Shown one piece after another: positions 62,739-62,786 of a stretch of DNA of 62,786 nucleotides; position 1 is the first letter of the stretch; the number at the start of each line of letters is the position of its first letter. The stretch is from DASRBN01 sp035294305. GTDB taxonomy: Bacteria; Chloroflexota; Ktedonobacteria; Ktedonobacterales; Ktedonobacteraceae. The stretch is taken from positions 1-62,786 of the forward strand of contig DATGLD010000037.1 of assembly GCA_035294305.1 (NCBI GenBank), written 5' to 3'. The notes below the pieces were generated by a model. It saw only the letters and a program-made list of their open reading frames with translations, was not told the origin of the DNA and ran no database searches. A program made the translations under genes and the position numbers.

Positions 62739-62786
62739 TGGCATGAACTATATCACGTTGGCAGAAGCGATGGAACAGATCGGATG
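62734..62786 (+). CDS. Start of a CDS cut by the window end
   Basis: The frame opens at ATG 62734 (or 62743, with GAGGA about ten bases upstream) and stays open to the window end. The visible 'MNYITLAEAMEQIG' looks like the first helix of a helix-turn-helix protein, but too little is present to assign a function. Confidence 0.3.
   Translation, partial: MTGMNYITLAEAMEQIG

Noticed and set aside
1..62786. CRISPR arrays, rRNA genes, prophage modules
   Set aside because: No regularly spaced direct repeats with unique spacers, no rRNA-like sequence and no phage structural genes were seen.

Overview
The window looks like a chromosomal segment of a Ktedonobacteria-type member of the Chloroflexota. 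This is an inference from the mix of genes: non-ribosomal peptide synthetases (NRPS), TPR-CHAT proteins, secreted beta-propellers, a membrane NACHT-HEAT protein, Rpn-like debris and many copies of a short 'GGGCGACCACAAGGG' repeat. No 16S rRNA or other strict marker is present, so the lineage is tentative. Gene starts mostly carry good Shine-Dalgarno sequences (AGGAGG type), with some GTG and TTG starts.

Layout. (1) 1-10143, plus strand: a tightly packed operon for CoA-linked catabolism. It has a hydantoinase B/acetone-carboxylase-type subunit (cut by the window edge), a UroD-like protein, two PaaK-type CoA ligases, a thiolase-like protein, a 5-formyl-THF cyclo-ligase-like protein, an NCS1 permease and an enoyl-CoA hydratase. 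(2) 10109-13107: decayed genes, namely a split TPR-CHAT gene, a frameshifted aminoglycoside-nucleotidyltransferase remnant and an erythromycin-esterase remnant, with a 140-bp inverted-repeat element at the edge of the last. (3) 13559-19641: an unusual C-A-PCP NRPS that continues into a two-helix membrane hairpin and a CxxC thioredoxin/TlpA-like domain, convergent with a lipid/polysaccharide flippase. (4) 20076-24856: three exported beta-propeller proteins, two of them tandem paralogues. (5) 24853-38262: an NRPS locus with a divergent centre. On the minus strand are C-A-PCP and C-A-PCP-TE proteins; on the plus strand are a free-standing A-PCP protein and a 1052-residue fusion of a serine-hydroxymethyltransferase-like domain to GcvT-like domains. 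A simple reading is A-PCP, then C-A-PCP, then C-A-PCP-TE, giving a very short peptide in which one building block may be made by the fusion enzyme.

(6) 38474-44960: housekeeping genes, including a nucleoside hydrolase, serine O-acetyltransferase, an AlkA-like DNA glycosylase, tRNA-His with a near-consensus promoter and a strong terminator after it, FtsH and ComF. (7) 45107-53245: mostly minus strand, with a cysteine-rich secreted protein, small membrane proteins, Ogt, a second flippase and a membrane-anchored GH3 glycosidase. (8) 53609-58894: a 1761-residue membrane protein with NACHT NTPase, HEAT repeats and a C-terminal coiled coil, carrying an in-frame copy of the dispersed repeat. (9) 59052-62786: a membrane protein, a 141-bp hairpin element, small remnants, a phytoene-desaturase-like oxidoreductase, an unknown protein and what may be the edge of another mobile element.

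The best candidates for an undescribed system are the NRPS-thioredoxin membrane fusion, the SHMT/GcvT-like fusion beside the free-standing A-PCP protein, and the catabolic operon at the left end. All functions are read from motifs and general family knowledge; no database search was run.
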